Part shown: piece after piece, positions 6,870 through 8,375 of the stretch
How positions within the stretch are numbered: the stretch's first letter is position 1
Layout: every line of letters begins with the position of its first letter
Assembly (NCBI GenBank): GCA_903928615.1
Contig: CAIYRJ010000238.1
Location: 1 to 8,375, forward strand
DNA from: an uncultured Actinomycetes bacterium
GTDB lineage: Bacteria > Actinomycetota > Thermoleophilia > Miltoncostaeales > Miltoncostaeaceae
Direction: 5' to 3'
DNA length: 8,375 bases
Notes under the pieces: generated by a model
The model's database searches: none
Told to the model about the DNA's origin: nothing
Seen by the model: the letters and a program-made list of their open reading frames with translations, nothing else
Translations under genes and position numbers: made by a program

Positions 6870-6907
6870 GGGTGCCCTCCGCCGCGCACGCGTGCCGGGA
6901 TGGTCAT
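6866..6907 (-). other. Micro-ORF bridge (MTIPARVRGGGHP) between two genes
   Basis: A 13-codon reading frame starts at ATG 6907, overlapping the stop of the upstream membrane protein as ATGA. It ends in a TGA that overlaps ATG 6869 of the glycosyltransferase, again as ATGA. Ribosomes ending the membrane protein could re-initiate here and be passed to the next start. Its coding sequence contains the GGAGG of the next gene. It may be a coupling device or chance; there is no sign of a conserved peptide. Confidence 0.4.
6876..6880 (-). promoter_or_regulatory. Ribosome binding site (GGAGG) for the glycosyltransferase at 6869
   Basis: GGAGG on the minus strand with a 6-base spacer to ATG 6869. It decides this start over the longer open frame that extends towards 7115. 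Confidence 0.7.
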
Positions 6908-8373
6908 GTCCCCGTCGCCGGGCTCTGGTCGGCCCGGTCCCCGCCCGCGGTGACAGCGCGCGCGGCGATGGCGGCCGATGCCACCAGGCCCGCCGCGAGC
7001 ACCCACGTATAGGGATCCTCGAACATCGCCGAGTAGAGGAGCGCGTGCACGAAGATGCCCACGAGCGCCGCCAGCATGGTGGCCGAGGGCACGCCGACAT
7101 CCTCGTCGCGATCACGCGTGGCGCGGATGCCGATGATCACGGCGATCACGCACAGCCACACGAAGAGCGCGAACCCGATGGCGCCCTCCTCGCTCAGGAT
7201 CGTCACGGGTGCGTTGTGCGAGATGACCACGCGCGTCTTCCGCAGCTCCTTCTCGGAGAGCAGGTTGGCGTAGTCGGTGGCGAACGACCCCAGGCCGCCA
7301 CCGGCCACGGGATGCTCCTGGAAGATGTCCACGCCGCCGCCCACGAGGTCGAAGCGGCCCTCGCTCACCTTGTCGAGGCGTTCGGTCGACGTGAGCGCCG
7401 CCCGCACCTGGCTCGACGAGGCGATGGCCACCGCGCTGCCGGCCACCGCCATGATCACCGCCACCAGCACGGTGCGGCGCCAGCCGAACATGCGCAGCGC
7501 CATGATGAGCAGGCCCACCATGAGCATGAGCGCGCTGCTTCGCGAGAAGGTGACGATGAGGGCACCCGAGTAGATGGCCGCCACGGCCCCGCAGGCCACC
7601 AGGGTGCGCGTGCTGTCGCGCTTCATCCACGCCACGGCCACGGTGATGAGCAGCGCGAGCGCCAGGTATCGGCCCAGGATGTTGGGGTCGTAGAAGATCG
7701 AGTTGACGCGGAAGAACCGGCTGTAGACGTTCGACTGCATGAGCCGGTGGTTCCAGAGGATGTCCCCCGTGGCGTACTGGCCGAGTGCGAGCACCGCCAC
7801 CGGCACCGCCATGGCCATCGTGGTGATGGCCAGCGTGACCAGTGCCTTCCCCTCGCGCCAGATCGCCACCACGATGAGGTAGAGCAGCACGAAGGGGATC
7901 CAGAAGAAGGTGGCCTTCACGGCGCCCTCGGGCACGTCCGACGACCAGATGAGCGACACCAGGGTGAAGCCCACGAAGAGCATGAGCGGCAGGTCGAGCA
8001 TCGATGACGGCCACACACGCTCGCGGGTGCCCTGGCGCTCCATCCACCAGAGCACGGCGAGCCCGAGCACGATCACCGCGTAGAGCGGCAGCAGCAGGTT
8101 GGCGCTCTCGCCCCCGAGGGTGATGGGTATGCGCACCGGAAGGGCGAGCCCGAGCAGCAGGAACCACACCCATGGGCGCTTGGCCACGAGCCAGCCGAGG
8201 GTCATGAGCACGGCGAGGGCAACCAGCACGCCGACGATGCCGCCCACGAGGCCGACGGGCGTGGAGAGGCGGTCGGACACGCCGTCGGGCACGAGCGTGC
8301 CGGCCATCACCACCCACCCGATGAGCAGCACGGCGAGCCCGGCGAGGCGGCGGCCCCTGTCGGGCAGGCGCAC
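6904..8373 (-). CDS. O-antigen ligase/polymerase-fold membrane protein (WaaL/Wzy type), copy 2; N-terminus uncertain at window edge
   Basis: Counted from the first possible start in view, GTG 8373, this is 489 residues. The frame is still open at the window edge, so the true start may lie outside. The N-terminus RLPDRGRRLAGLAVLLIGW (basic, then hydrophobic) is a believable beginning. About 13 membrane segments are visible (for example 10-27, 38-62, 92-110, 152-172, 176-199, 256-274, 298-318, 396-416, 430-450). Family signs are FYDPNILGRYLAL (227-239), VTFSRSSALML (274-284), a long outward loop (about 319-388) with EGRFDLVGGGVDIFQEHP (Arg340, His354-Pro355) and GGGLGSF, then SHNAPVTILSEEGAIG with His386. 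It probably polymerises lipid-linked repeats or ligates glycan to an acceptor on the outer face of the membrane. It differs clearly from the other copy at 4293-5750, and fits the common family pattern (FSRS, HP, HN) more closely. It is the first gene of the operon in view; no promoter is visible. Confidence 0.9.
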   Translation of the reverse strand: MRLPDRGRRLAGLAVLLIGWVVMAGTLVPDGVSDRLSTPVGLVGGIVGVLVALAVLMTLGWLVAKRPWVWFLLLGLALPVRIPITLGGESANLLLPLYAVIVLGLAVLWWMERQGTRERVWPSSMLDLPLMLFVGFTLVSLIWSSDVPEGAVKATFFWIPFVLLYLIVVAIWREGKALVTLAITTMAMAVPVAVLALGQYATGDILWNHRLMQSNVYSRFFRVNSIFYDPNILGRYLALALLITVAVAWMKRDSTRTLVACGAVAAIYSGALIVTFSRSSALMLMVGLLIMALRMFGWRRTVLVAVIMAVAGSAVAIASSSQVRAALTSTERLDKVSEGRFDLVGGGVDIFQEHPVAGGGLGSFATDYANLLSEKELRKTRVVISHNAPVTILSEEGAIGFALFVWLCVIAVIIGIRATRDRDEDVGVPSATMLAALVGIFVHALLYSAMFEDPYTWVLAAGLVASAAIAARAVTAGGDRADQSPATGT

Positions 8374-8375
8374 CG

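Noticed and set aside
6829..8007. A 392-codon plus-strand frame, and a similar 391-codon frame at 5778-6953
   Set aside because: Both are antisense shadows of the membrane protein and the glycosyltransferase, His/Arg-rich and without motifs.

Overview
The window is a gene-dense, very GC-rich stretch (about 70% G+C or more by eye, with codon third positions almost always G or C). It carries part of a cell-surface polysaccharide (exopolysaccharide, capsule or O-antigen-like) biosynthesis cluster. Every gene I accept lies on the minus strand, so transcription runs from position 8375 towards position 1. The composition and the gene set fit a high-GC bacterium; Actinomycetota, perhaps a Thermoleophilia-like lineage, is my guess, but no taxonomic marker gene is present.

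In transcription order the genes are: (1) a polytopic O-antigen ligase/polymerase-fold protein at the right edge (6904-8373, start uncertain); (2) a GT4-type glycosyltransferase (5796-6869); (3) a second O-antigen ligase/polymerase-fold protein (4293-5750); (4) a second GT4-type glycosyltransferase (3100-4296); (5) an ATP-grasp carboxylate-amine ligase-like protein (1934-3103); (6) a large two-enzyme fusion running off the left edge, with a DUF7033-like region, a NodB-type polysaccharide deacetylase domain and the N-terminal half of a GT-B glycosyltransferase in one open frame (1-1920, at least 640 residues).

The genes are packed as an operon. Genes 3/4 and 4/5 overlap by four bases (ATGA). 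The two junctions with short gaps, 1/2 and 5/6, are each bridged by a micro-ORF (13 and 6 codons) whose start overlaps the previous stop and whose stop overlaps the next start. The 2/3 junction instead holds a perfect 7-bp inverted repeat. There is no non-coding stretch over about 50 bases, and I see no RNA gene, mobile element or CRISPR array.

In a working model, the glycosyltransferases build a lipid-linked repeat in the cytoplasm and the two membrane proteins polymerise it and/or transfer it to an acceptor outside the membrane. The deacetylase and ATP-grasp proteins would modify the sugar: removing an acetyl group exposes an amine, which a carboxylate-amine ligase could re-acylate. The flippase, priming transferase, chain-length regulator and nucleotide-sugar genes are not in view. 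The most unusual items are the deacetylase-glycosyltransferase fusion with its neighbouring ATP-grasp gene, and the micro-ORF bridges between genes.
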